A DNA stretch of 18,857 bases, from NCBI GenBank assembly GCA_050701115.1, contig JBOHER010000226.1:1-18857 (forward strand). Reading direction: 5' to 3'. This document shows positions 7,745 to 15,242 of this stretch, one piece after another (the first letter of the stretch is position 1; every line of letters begins with the position of its first letter). Below the pieces are notes generated by a model. The model saw nothing but the letters and a program-made list of their open reading frames with translations. It did not search any database and was not told where the DNA came from. The position numbers and the translations under genes are program-made. The stretch is from JBOHER01 sp050701115. GTDB lineage: Bacteria > Actinomycetota > Actinomycetes > Mycobacteriales > Pseudonocardiaceae.

Positions 7745-7940
7745 GCCAGCTACCGGCCGCGGGCGCGGTGTCGACCTCATCGCACTGCTCGCGGGCATCG
7801 CCACGCTGATGGTGTCGAGCTACCTGCTCAGCGACGGGCCCTCCTGGTGGCCGGACGTCGACCCCCGCTGGCTGCTCGCCGGTGGCGCGCTGATCGTGGG
7901 CATTGTGCTGCTCGGTTCATCATTGCGCCGCTCATCGTGA
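7737..7940 (+). CDS. Small two-helix membrane protein of the PspC module
   Basis: A 67-residue protein starting at GTG 7737, overlapping the end of the PspC/LiaF-like gene by 8 bases, with GGAG at 7726-7729. A short charged start (AEPATGRGRG) is followed by one helix (VDLIALLAGIATLMVSSYLL), a Trp-rich turn (GPSWWPDVDPRW), and a second helix (LLAGGALIVGIVLLGSSL) ending RRSS. The overlap argues for translational coupling and membership of the envelope-stress operon. A longer in-frame reading from 7665 would be buried in the upstream gene and is rejected. Its stop codon is inside the left arm of the terminator hairpin at 7935-7978. Confidence 0.75.
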   Translation: MAEPATGRGRGVDLIALLAGIATLMVSSYLLSDGPSWWPDVDPRWLLAGGALIVGIVLLGSSLRRSS

Positions 7941-7978
7941 GTGATTGTGGTTGCTGGGGCGACCACAATCACTCACGA
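7935..7978. terminator. Bidirectional hairpin spanning two convergent stop codons
   Basis: Left arm TCGTGAGTGATTGTGGT (7935-7951) pairs perfectly over 17 bp with 7962-7978 across a 10-base loop. The arms contain the TGA of the plus-strand small membrane protein (7938-7940) and the TGA of the minus-strand GIDE-like gene (7973-7975). A T-run is absent, but a stem this long between convergent genes is most simply a shared terminator or transcript-end stabiliser. Confidence 0.75.
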
Positions 7979-8764
7979 CAGCTGCACCACGCTACCTGCG
8001 ACGGTGAGCCCGAGGCCAAGGACGAATGCGGCGATCACCGCGATGGCCGTGAGCTTGTGGCTCTTGGCGCGCGCCGCGCGTAGTTCGGCCTCGGTCCTGG
8101 TGGAGATGATGAAGTGCCCGCCGTCCTCCGGCTTGCCGATCACCAGCGGGCCGATCCGATCGTGTACTTCACCGAGGATGTACATCGCCCGGCCCGGCCG
8201 GATGACCCACTCCTTGTACTCGAAGCCGATGGTCGAGTCGCGGTTGCCGAAGATGTCCGGCAACCGGATGCCGAACATCCGCATGCCCTCGTTTCCGCCT
8301 CGGTACGGCTCGAAGGTGCTGACCGTCTGCTCGATGCCGCCAGGCTCGGTGCCGCCGGGATCCACCCCAATGGTCCTGCCCTGCGGATCGATCAGCGCAT
8401 AGCCCTGCTGCGAGGTGTAGTCGGTGACCTTCTCAGTGCGCTTGGTGCGGTGCCGCCTGCCGTCGCGGTAGTAGACATGTTCGTACTGCCGCTCGATCTG
8501 ATACCGGTACCAGACGCACTCGGTCTTGGATAGCTCCGCGATCAGCGGCCCGCTCGGGTTGGGGTGCGCCGCACCGACGACCTCGGCGACTTTCGTGAAG
8601 CTCGCGCCCAGATCGTGGGCGATCTTGCGCAGATCGGCGAGCTCGGGCAGCGACAGAGTGTCGGTGCCGATCATCGCGTGCAGCTCGAGCTTGAGCCGCT
8701 GCATGTACCAGAAACCGCCGATCGAGAGGAGGATCAGCACGATCCCGACCACGATCAACCCCAT
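7973..8764 (-). CDS. GIDE/BAM-domain membrane protein (MUL1-like, no RING)
   Basis: A 263-residue protein with one N-terminal helix (MGLIVVGIVLILLSIGGFWYM), a soluble middle, and one C-terminal helix (TAIAVIAAFVLGLGLTVAGSVV). The middle resembles the GIDE ('E3 ubiquitin ligase', BAM) domain seen between the two helices of mitochondrial MUL1 and in many bacterial proteins: PSGPLIAELSKTECVWYRYQIER, then GYALIDPQGRTIGVDP, then FEYKEWVIRPGRAMYILGEV. No RING domain is present, so ligase activity is not expected. ATG 8764 is preferred to GTG 8770 because GGGGGAG (8770-8776) sits 5 bases upstream of the ATG and abuts the GTG. It follows guaA by 27 bases on the same strand. Confidence 0.75.
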   Translation of the reverse strand: MGLIVVGIVLILLSIGGFWYMQRLKLELHAMIGTDTLSLPELADLRKIAHDLGASFTKVAEVVGAAHPNPSGPLIAELSKTECVWYRYQIERQYEHVYYRDGRRHRTKRTEKVTDYTSQQGYALIDPQGRTIGVDPGGTEPGGIEQTVSTFEPYRGGNEGMRMFGIRLPDIFGNRDSTIGFEYKEWVIRPGRAMYILGEVHDRIGPLVIGKPEDGGHFIISTRTEAELRAARAKSHKLTAIAVIAAFVLGLGLTVAGSVVQLS

Positions 8765-8791
8765 GACCACTCCCCCTGTTCCGTGCCTGTG

Positions 8792-10348
8792 TCATTCCCA
8801 CTCAATAGTGCCCGGCGGCTTTGAGGTCACATCGAGGGCCACCCGGTTGACGTCGGCGACCTCGTTGGTGATCCGGGTGGAGATCCGCTCCAGCACGTCG
8901 TAGGGTAGGCGCGTCCAGTCGGCGGTCATCGCGTCCTCACTGGAGACCGGCCGGAGCACGATGGGGTGCCCGTAAGTGCGGCCGTCTCCCTGCACGCCGA
9001 CACTGCGCACATCGGCCAGCAGCACCACCGGGCACTGCCAGATGTCGCGGTCGAGGCCTGCCGCGGTCAGCTCGTCGCGCGCGATCGCGTCAGCGGCCCG
9101 CAGCGTCTCCAACCGGTCGGCGGTGACCTCGCCGATGATGCGGATGCCCAGTCCCGGGCCGGGGAACGGCTGCCGCTGCACGATCGTCTCCGGCAGGCCG
9201 AGTTCGAGGCCCACCCGGCGGACCTCGTCCTTGAACAGCAGGCGCAATGGCTCGACCAGCTCGAACTGCAGGTCGTCCGGCAGCCCGCCGACGTTGTGAT
9301 GGCTCTTGATGTTGGAGGTGCCCGATCCGCCGCCGGATTCGACGACATCCGGGTAGAGCGTGCCCTGCACCAAGAAGCGGTAGTCGCCTTGCGCCGTGAG
9401 GTCACGTTCGGCCTGTTCGAAGACCCGGATGAACTCGCGACCGATGATCTTGCGCTTGGTCTCCGGGTCGGTGACACCGGCCAACGCGTCGAGGAACCGC
9501 TTGCGCGCGTCCACGGTCACCAGGTGCACGCCGGTCGCCGCGACGAAGTCCCGCTCGACCTGAGCCCGCTCCCCGGCCCTCAGCAGACCGTGGTCGACGA
9601 ACACACAGGTCAACCGGTCTCCGATGGCGCGCTGCACGAGCGCGGCGGCGACGGCGGAGTCCACCCCGCCGGACAGTCCGCAGATCGCCCGCCCCTCGCC
9701 CACCTGCGCCCTAATCTTGCTGATCTGGTCGTCCACAATGGATGAGGTGGTCCACTGTGGACGAAGCCCGACGACCTCGCGCAGGAAGCGGCGCAGCACC
9801 TCCTGGCCATGCGGCGAGTGCGCGACCTCGGGGTGGTACTGAACCCCGGCGAAGCGCCGCTCGGTGTCCTCAAAAGCGGCCACGGCCGCTCCCGGCGAGG
9901 TCGCGGTGACAGTGGCACCCTCTGGGGCCTTGGTGACGCCGTCGTTGTGGCTCATCCAGACCGGGTGCTGGCCGGGCAGTTCGCTGTGCAGCACGCCTCC
10001 GTCACCGGTAACCGTCAACTCGGTGCGCCCGAACTCGCGCCCGCCGGTGTTCTCCACGATGCCGCCGAGCGCGCGTGCCATCAGTTGGAAGCCGTAGCAC
10101 ATACCGAACACCGGCACCCCGGCGTCGAACAACGCGCCGTCAATGCTCGGCGCGCCCTCTTCGTACACGCTGGCCGGGCCCCCGGACAGCACGATCGCCG
10201 CGGGATCGCGCGCCAGCATCTCCTCGACGCTCAGGTTGTGCGGAACCACCTCGGAGTACACCTGCGCCTCGCGGACCCGTCGCGCGATGAGCTGGGCGTA
10301 CTGCGCGCCGAAGTCGACGACGAGCACGGGACCGGCCGGGTTGGACAC
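8792..10348 (-). CDS. guaA: GMP synthase (glutamine-hydrolysing)
   Basis: Converts XMP to GMP using glutamine and ATP, the last step of guanine nucleotide synthesis in the cytoplasm. The 518-residue length is right. The class I glutamine amidotransferase domain (1-195) has VDFGAQYAQLIARR, the nucleophile C84 in FGMCYGFQ, and H172/E174 in QYHPEVAHSPHG. The ATP-pyrophosphatase domain starts with the PP-loop SGGVDS (226-231). The C-terminal dimerisation domain has PFPGPGLGIRIIGE and ends KPPGTIEWE. GTG 10348 is chosen because AGGAGG lies 9 bases upstream (10358-10363) and the protein then begins just before the conserved strand; a longer in-frame reading to 10645 would run into the choD-like gene. 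It lies in the same block as guaB and guaB3, separated by the choD-like gene. Confidence 0.98.
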   Translation of the reverse strand: MSNPAGPVLVVDFGAQYAQLIARRVREAQVYSEVVPHNLSVEEMLARDPAAIVLSGGPASVYEEGAPSIDGALFDAGVPVFGMCYGFQLMARALGGIVENTGGREFGRTELTVTGDGGVLHSELPGQHPVWMSHNDGVTKAPEGATVTATSPGAAVAAFEDTERRFAGVQYHPEVAHSPHGQEVLRRFLREVVGLRPQWTTSSIVDDQISKIRAQVGEGRAICGLSGGVDSAVAAALVQRAIGDRLTCVFVDHGLLRAGERAQVERDFVAATGVHLVTVDARKRFLDALAGVTDPETKRKIIGREFIRVFEQAERDLTAQGDYRFLVQGTLYPDVVESGGGSGTSNIKSHHNVGGLPDDLQFELVEPLRLLFKDEVRRVGLELGLPETIVQRQPFPGPGLGIRIIGEVTADRLETLRAADAIARDELTAAGLDRDIWQCPVVLLADVRSVGVQGDGRTYGHPIVLRPVSSEDAMTADWTRLPYDVLERISTRITNEVADVNRVALDVTSKPPGTIEWE

Positions 10349-10517
10349 GGGGATCTTCCTCCTCGGAGTGGGAGACGCTACCTCTATCGTCCCAGGTGAG
10401 CCGGCTCGCGCCGCCGGTGCCCCCGGCCGCGGTTGGCGCCATCGCGCACACCGTCTCGGCAGAACGCATTCGGCAACCACCAGGCACGCCGGGTAGCGGA
10501 CTGGATCGGCGAAGCGG

Positions 10518-12239
10518 TCAGCGCACCTCGGCGATCGGCAGCCGCAGTGCGGCGGGAGCCTCGACCGGAACCGCGGGCGAGTTCGGCGGAACCGGCTTGA
10601 TCCGCTGGTAACCGGTTCCCGGCGCGGGCCGCGGGTCTTCTTCACCCTTGTTGGGCCAGAAGGACATCGCGCGCTCGGCCTGCGCGGTGATGGTCAGCGA
10701 CGGATTCACACCGAGGTTCGCGGTGATGGCGGCACCGTCCACCACGGAAACCCCTGGGTAGTTGAACAGCCGGTGGTACGGGTCGATGACCCCGTCCGCA
10801 GCGGACGTCCCGATCGTGCAGCCGCCGAGGAAGTGCGCGGTGAGCGGGATGTTGAACATCTCGCTCCAGGTGCTCCCCGCGATGCCGTCGATGAACTTGG
10901 CCGCGATGTGCGTCGCGTCGTAGCCGGGCCGGATGAAGGTCGGGTTCGGTTGGCCGTGTCCCTGCTTGGAGGTGTACTTGCGCCCGCCGAACAGCCCCTT
11001 CTTGGTGTAGGTGGTCAACGAGTTGTCCAGGCTCTGCATCACCAGCAGGATCATGGTGCGCTCGCTCCACCGGTGGGTGCGCAGCAGCTTGACGGTCCGC
11101 ACCGGATGGCGGGCGATGAACTTCAGCGCCTGCACGAACCGCGGCGTATCGGAGTCGCCGTCGGTGGACACGGTCTGCAGCAGCCCCATCGCGTTGCTGC
11201 CCTTGCCGTAGCGGACCGGCTCGATGTGGGTGATCTCGTCCGGATGGATCGACGAGGTGATCGCGATGCCCTTGCTGAAGTCGCGGTGGGGATCGACCTC
11301 GGTGCGACCGGCACCCAGGATCGCCTCGGAGTTGGTCCTGGTCAGCTCGCCGAGCTTGGCGGAGAGCTTGGGCATCGTGCCCGAGTCACGCATGGCGTGC
11401 AGCAGGTTCTGGGTGCCCCAGGTGCCCGCGGCGAGCACGACCTTGCTCGCGGTCAGCGTGTGCCGGAACTTCTTCGAGTGCTGGCCGGTCTTGCGGATCT
11501 CCACCGCGTAGCTGCCGTCGCTCATCGGTCGCAGCGCGGTGACCGTGGTCATCGGGATGATCTTCGCCCCGCCCTGCTCCGCGAGATACAGGTAGTTCTT
11601 CATCAGGGTGTTCTTCGCACCAACCCGGCAGCCGGTCATGCAGGAGCCACATTCGGTGCAGCCGGTGCGCTCGGGACCGGCTCCGCCGAAGTACGGGTCG
11701 GCGACCCGCTCACCCGGCTTGCCGAAGTAAACCCCCACCGGAGTCGGGTGATAGGTGTCGGAGACGCCCATCTCGGCGGCCACCTTGCGCATCACCTCGT
11801 CGTGCGGGGTCTCCACCGGACACATCACCACACCGAGCATCCGACTGGCCTGGTCGTAGTGCGGCGCGAGTTCGGCCTCCCAGTCGGTGATGTACGCCCA
11901 CTGGCGGTCTTGGTAGAAGGGCTTGAGCGGGCGGTAGAGCGTGTTCGCATAGACCAGCGAGCCGCCGCCGACCCCCGAGCCCGCGAGCACCATCACGTCC
12001 TTGAGCATGTGGATGCGCTGAATGCCGTAGCAGCCCAGCTCGGGCGCCCACAGGAACTTGCGCAGATCCCACGACGTCTCGGCGAACTCGTTATCGGCGA
12101 ACCGGCGACCGGCCTCGATCACGGCTACCCGATAGCCCTTCTCGGTGAGTCGCAGTGCGGCGACGCTGCCGCCGAATCCTGATCCGACCACGATGACGTC
12201 GTAATCGGGCTCTAGCGTGGTGGTGTTACGAGCGGTCAC
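10518..12239 (-). CDS. choD: ChoD-like GMC-family oxidoreductase
   Basis: A 573-residue FAD-dependent GMC oxidoreductase, close in length to mycobacterial ChoD (about 578). Dinucleotide-binding motif GSGFGG at 19-24; GSGVGGGSLVYANT near 88-100; late FAD segment GGCTIG; and a C-terminal LGVNPSLTITAQAERAM. ChoD is annotated as cholesterol oxidase, but whether mycobacterial ChoD or this protein acts on sterols is uncertain. Residues 194-204 hold four cysteines (C194, C197, C200, C204) followed by RVGAKNT, typical of this subgroup and reminiscent of an iron-sulphur site. GTG 12239 is chosen: it directly precedes the FAD motif, has no ribosome site, and lies 7 bases after TATTCT. The longer frame to 12599 is a shadow over guaB3. 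Confidence 0.88.
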   Translation of the reverse strand: MTARNTTTLEPDYDVIVVGSGFGGSVAALRLTEKGYRVAVIEAGRRFADNEFAETSWDLRKFLWAPELGCYGIQRIHMLKDVMVLAGSGVGGGSLVYANTLYRPLKPFYQDRQWAYITDWEAELAPHYDQASRMLGVVMCPVETPHDEVMRKVAAEMGVSDTYHPTPVGVYFGKPGERVADPYFGGAGPERTGCTECGSCMTGCRVGAKNTLMKNYLYLAEQGGAKIIPMTTVTALRPMSDGSYAVEIRKTGQHSKKFRHTLTASKVVLAAGTWGTQNLLHAMRDSGTMPKLSAKLGELTRTNSEAILGAGRTEVDPHRDFSKGIAITSSIHPDEITHIEPVRYGKGSNAMGLLQTVSTDGDSDTPRFVQALKFIARHPVRTVKLLRTHRWSERTMILLVMQSLDNSLTTYTKKGLFGGRKYTSKQGHGQPNPTFIRPGYDATHIAAKFIDGIAGSTWSEMFNIPLTAHFLGGCTIGTSAADGVIDPYHRLFNYPGVSVVDGAAITANLGVNPSLTITAQAERAMSFWPNKGEEDPRPAPGTGYQRIKPVPPNSPAVPVEAPAALRLPIAEVR

Positions 12240-12246
12240 AGGTAGC

Positions 12247-12275
12247 AGAATAGCCCCACGGACCCATTCTGACCA
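12247..12275 (-). promoter_or_regulatory. Leaderless promoter of the choD-like gene
   Basis: On the minus strand TGGTCA (12270-12275), a 17-base spacer and TATTCT (12247-12252) are followed after 7 bases by the GTG start at 12239. A -10 box 7 bases from a start codon with no Shine-Dalgarno sequence is the classic actinobacterial leaderless layout. Transcription would start at or next to the GTG. Confidence 0.5.
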
Positions 12276-12313
12276 TAGGTAAGTTACTCGCCGGTCACCG
12301 GAGCTTAACTGGT

Positions 12314-13450
12314 TCAGCCCCGGATGGTCAGCCCAACCTTCTGAAACTCCTTGAGATCGGAGTAGCCGGTCTTGGCCAGCGCCCTGCGCAACGCGCCGAA
12401 CAGGTTGACCGCGCCGTCGGGGTCCGACGAAGGACCGAACAGCAGCGTCTTGAGGTCGACCTCGATGTCCGGGCCCGCGGCGACGCGGGAGCGCGGCAAC
12501 GAAGGATGCGCCGCGGCAGAGGTCCAGTAGAGGCCCTTGCCGGGCGCCTCGCTGGCCGCCGCCAGCGGTGCGCCGAGCATGACCGCGTCGGCGCCGCACG
12601 CGATCGCCTTGGCCAGGTCTCCGCTGCAGTTGATTCCGCCGTCGGCCAGCACGTGCACGTAGCGCCCGCCGGTCTCGTCCAGATAGTCGCGACGCGCTGC
12701 CGCCGCGTCGATGATGGCGGTCGCCATCGGCACGCCGATGCCGAGCACCCGGTCGGTGCTGGTGACGCCGGGGGTGTAGCCGTGGCCGACGATCACCCCG
12801 GCCGCTCCGGTCCGCATCAGGTGCATCGCGGTGCGGTAGTCACCGACGCCGCCCGCGATCACCGGCACTTCGAGGTCGGCGATGAACTCCTTGAGGTTCA
12901 GCGGCTGCTCGCCCTCACGCGAGACATGCTCGGCGGAGATCATGGTGCCCTGCACAACAAGGATCTCCACACCCGCCGCGAGCAGGTCGGGCGTGAGTTC
13001 GGCGGCGTGCTGCGGACTGACCCGCGCCGCGACCGTGACGCCCGCTTCGCGCACGGTCTTGATGGCCTCGGCGATGAGCTCGATGCGTACCGGCGCGGCG
13101 TGCAGTTCCTGAAGTTCGCGCACCAGCGCTGATGGCTCCTCGAGGTTCTCCGCCGCCCGCAGCACTCTCGCCAACGCGTCGTCGACTCCCGCGTGCCGCG
13201 CCCACAGCCCTTCGGCGTTGAGCACACCGAGTCCGCCGAGTTCGCCGATCGCGATCGCGCTCGCCGGCGACACGATCGCGTCGGTCGGATGCGTCACCAG
13301 AGGGAGGTCGAACCGGTAGGCGTCGATCTGCCACGCGGTGGATACCACCTTCGACGACCGGGTGCGCCGCGACGGAACGATCTCGACGTCGTCGAGGTCG
13401 TACGCCCGCCTGGCGGTACGGCCCATGCCGATCTCGACCAGATCCCGCAC
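12314..13450 (-). CDS. guaB3: GuaB3-type IMP dehydrogenase-family protein
   Basis: A 378-residue TIM-barrel protein of the IMPDH/GMPR superfamily, matching mycobacterial GuaB3 (about 375). It begins VEIGMGRTARRAYDLDDVEIVPSRRTRSS-like, the diagnostic GuaB3 N-terminus, and lacks CBS domains. The barrel has HPTDAIVSPASAIAIGELGGLGVLN and VLADGGINCSGDLAKAIACGADAVMLG. In the loop where IMPDH has GSICTTR, this protein has HGYTPGVTSTDR with no Cys, so classical IMPDH catalysis is doubtful. GTG 13450 is chosen over an in-frame GTG at 13477 because AAGGGA lies 6 bases upstream (13457-13462) and the N-terminus then fits the family. It is 108 bases downstream of guaB on the same strand and may be cotranscribed. 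Confidence 0.92.
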   Translation of the reverse strand: MRDLVEIGMGRTARRAYDLDDVEIVPSRRTRSSKVVSTAWQIDAYRFDLPLVTHPTDAIVSPASAIAIGELGGLGVLNAEGLWARHAGVDDALARVLRAAENLEEPSALVRELQELHAAPVRIELIAEAIKTVREAGVTVAARVSPQHAAELTPDLLAAGVEILVVQGTMISAEHVSREGEQPLNLKEFIADLEVPVIAGGVGDYRTAMHLMRTGAAGVIVGHGYTPGVTSTDRVLGIGVPMATAIIDAAAARRDYLDETGGRYVHVLADGGINCSGDLAKAIACGADAVMLGAPLAAASEAPGKGLYWTSAAAHPSLPRSRVAAGPDIEVDLKTLLFGPSSDPDGAVNLFGALRRALAKTGYSDLKEFQKVGLTIRG

Positions 13451-13558
13451 CTGAAGTCCCTTCGATAATGCAAACACCGTGCAGCGAGCATTCTCCCCGG
13501 CAGCCCTCCGCGCTACTCGAACGGGTGCCTTGGCTCGGAAACTCGCCGTCGACCTGCC

Positions 13559-15079
13559 CTAGCGGGCCGTGTAGTTGGGCGCCTCGACGGTCATGGTGAT
13601 GTCGTGCGGGTGGCTTTCCTTCAGGCCGGCCGCTGTGATCCGCACCAGCTGCGCTTCCTGCAGCTCGGCGATGCTCCGCGCGCCTGCGTAGCCCATGCCG
13701 GAGCGCAACCCGCCGACCAACTGGTGCACCACTGTGGCCAGCGGGCCACGGAACGGGATGCGGCCCTCGATGCCCTCGGGAACCAGCTTGTCCTCGGACA
13801 GCACGTCGTCCTGCGCGTAGCGGTCCCGTGAATAAGACTTGGTAGGGCCTCCGCTGTCACTCCGAGACTGCATGGCGCCCAGCGAGCCCATACCGCGGTA
13901 GGTCTTGAACTGCTTGCCGCCGACCAGGACCAGGTCTCCGGGAGACTCGGCGGTACCCGCAAGCAAACTGCCCAGCATGACCGCGGACGCCCCGGCCGTG
14001 ATGGCCTTGACGATGTCACCGGAGTACTGGATGCCGCCGTCGCCGATCACCGGGATACCCGCGGGCCGGCAAGCAAGGTTGGCCTCGTAGATAGCGGAGA
14101 TCTGCGGCACGCCAACACCCGCGACCACCCTGGTGGTGCAGATCGACCCCGGCCCGACTCCGACCTTGACGCCGTCGGCGCCTGCGTCGACCAAGGCCTG
14201 CGCACCAGCGCGGGTGCCCACGTTGCCGCCGACGATGTCCACCGAGTCGCCGAGTTCCTTCTTCAGCAGCGCGACGGTGTCCAGCACGTCGCGGGAATGG
14301 CCGTGCGCGGTGTCCACCATCAGTACGTCCACCCCGGCATCGGCGAGCGCCATCGCGCGCTGCCTGCCAGTCGCGCCGACGCCCACCGCCGCACCGCAGA
14401 GCAACCTGCCGTCGGTGTCCTTGGTGGCATTGGGGAACTGCTCGGTCTTGACGAAGTCCTTGACGGTGATCAGGCCGCGCAGCTTGCCCGCACCGTCGAT
14501 GATCGGCAGCTTCTCGACCTTGTGCCTGCGCAGCAGGCCGAGCGCGACATCGGCCGAAACACCGACCTGGGCGGTGATCAGCGGGGCCTTGGTCATGATC
14601 TCGCTGACCGATCGCGAATAATCGGCCTCGAAGCGCATGTCCCGGTTGGTGATGATGCCGACCAGGGTTCCCGATGCGTCTGTTACGGGCAGGCCGGAGA
14701 TCCGGAACCGCGCGCACAGCTTGTCGACGTCGGCCAAGGTGTCATCCGGCGAGCAGGTGACCGGATCGGTGACCATGCCTGCCTCGGAACGCTTGACGAC
14801 CTCCACCTGCGCCGCCTGCTCGTCGATCGGCAGGTTGCGCTGCAGCACCCCCATCCCACCCTGGCGCGCCATGGCGATCGCCATCCGTGCCTCGGTGACG
14901 GTATCCATGGCGGCCGACACCAGCGGAATCCGCAGGGTGATGTTGCGAGACAGCCGGGTGCCGGTGTCCACCGAACTCGGCACCACATCCGATTCCGCGG
15001 GCAGCAGCAGCACATCGTCGAAGGTCAACCCGAGCATGGCGAACTTGCTCGGGAAGGCGTTCTCGATCTCGCTGGTCAT
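13559..15079 (-). CDS. guaB: Inosine-5'-monophosphate dehydrogenase
   Basis: Oxidises IMP to XMP with NAD+, the committed step to guanine nucleotides. At 506 residues it has the full architecture: barrel start TFDDVLLLPAESDVVPSSVD; IPLVSAAMDTVTEARMAIAMA; two CBS domains about 101-215 (SGLPVTDASGTLVGIITNRD; LPIIDGAGKLRGLITVKD); NAD-site DTAHGHS near 256-262; the catalytic loop GSICTTR with C314; IGDGGIQYSGDIVKAI; and the flap with R420-Y421 in SYSRDRYAQD. All key residues are intact. ATG 15079 is supported by an A/G-rich AAGGAAGG stretch about 14 bases upstream, a slightly long spacing. It is divergent from the DUF5319 gene across 163 bases. CBS domains suggest adenine/guanine nucleotide control of the enzyme. 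Confidence 0.98.
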   Translation of the reverse strand: MTSEIENAFPSKFAMLGLTFDDVLLLPAESDVVPSSVDTGTRLSRNITLRIPLVSAAMDTVTEARMAIAMARQGGMGVLQRNLPIDEQAAQVEVVKRSEAGMVTDPVTCSPDDTLADVDKLCARFRISGLPVTDASGTLVGIITNRDMRFEADYSRSVSEIMTKAPLITAQVGVSADVALGLLRRHKVEKLPIIDGAGKLRGLITVKDFVKTEQFPNATKDTDGRLLCGAAVGVGATGRQRAMALADAGVDVLMVDTAHGHSRDVLDTVALLKKELGDSVDIVGGNVGTRAGAQALVDAGADGVKVGVGPGSICTTRVVAGVGVPQISAIYEANLACRPAGIPVIGDGGIQYSGDIVKAITAGASAVMLGSLLAGTAESPGDLVLVGGKQFKTYRGMGSLGAMQSRSDSGGPTKSYSRDRYAQDDVLSEDKLVPEGIEGRIPFRGPLATVVHQLVGGLRSGMGYAGARSIAELQEAQLVRITAAGLKESHPHDITMTVEAPNYTAR

Positions 15080-15204
15080 CGTGGGTAACTGACCTTCCTT
15101 GCGGGCGGCAGGCGCGTTGACCTCTTATGTGGGACAACAACGGCCGGTGGCCTTGGTGGATTCCGGCGCCGGATGCGACCTACGACGCTTATAACGATGG
15201 TATC

Positions 15205-15235
15205 TGGACACGGCACCGGACCGGCCCGGTACCGT
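15205..15235 (+). promoter_or_regulatory. Candidate leaderless promoter of the DUF5319 gene
   Basis: TGGACA (15205-15210, five of six to TTGACA) and TACCGT (15230-15235, TAnnnT) are separated by 19 bases, and TACCGT lies 7 bases before the GTG at 15243. No Shine-Dalgarno sequence precedes that start. An alternative -10, TATAAC at 15190-15195, has no fitting -35. Confidence 0.4.
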
Positions 15236-15242
15236 GCAGGCC

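Noticed and set aside
10349..10517. Purine riboswitch or attenuator upstream of guaA
   Set aside because: No purine-riboswitch core or terminator/antiterminator pair is visible; only G/C-rich sequence and a good ribosome site.
10773..12182. 469-residue plus-strand reading frame opposite the choD-like gene
   Set aside because: Low-complexity shadow with no family features; the opposite strand encodes a complete GMC oxidoreductase.
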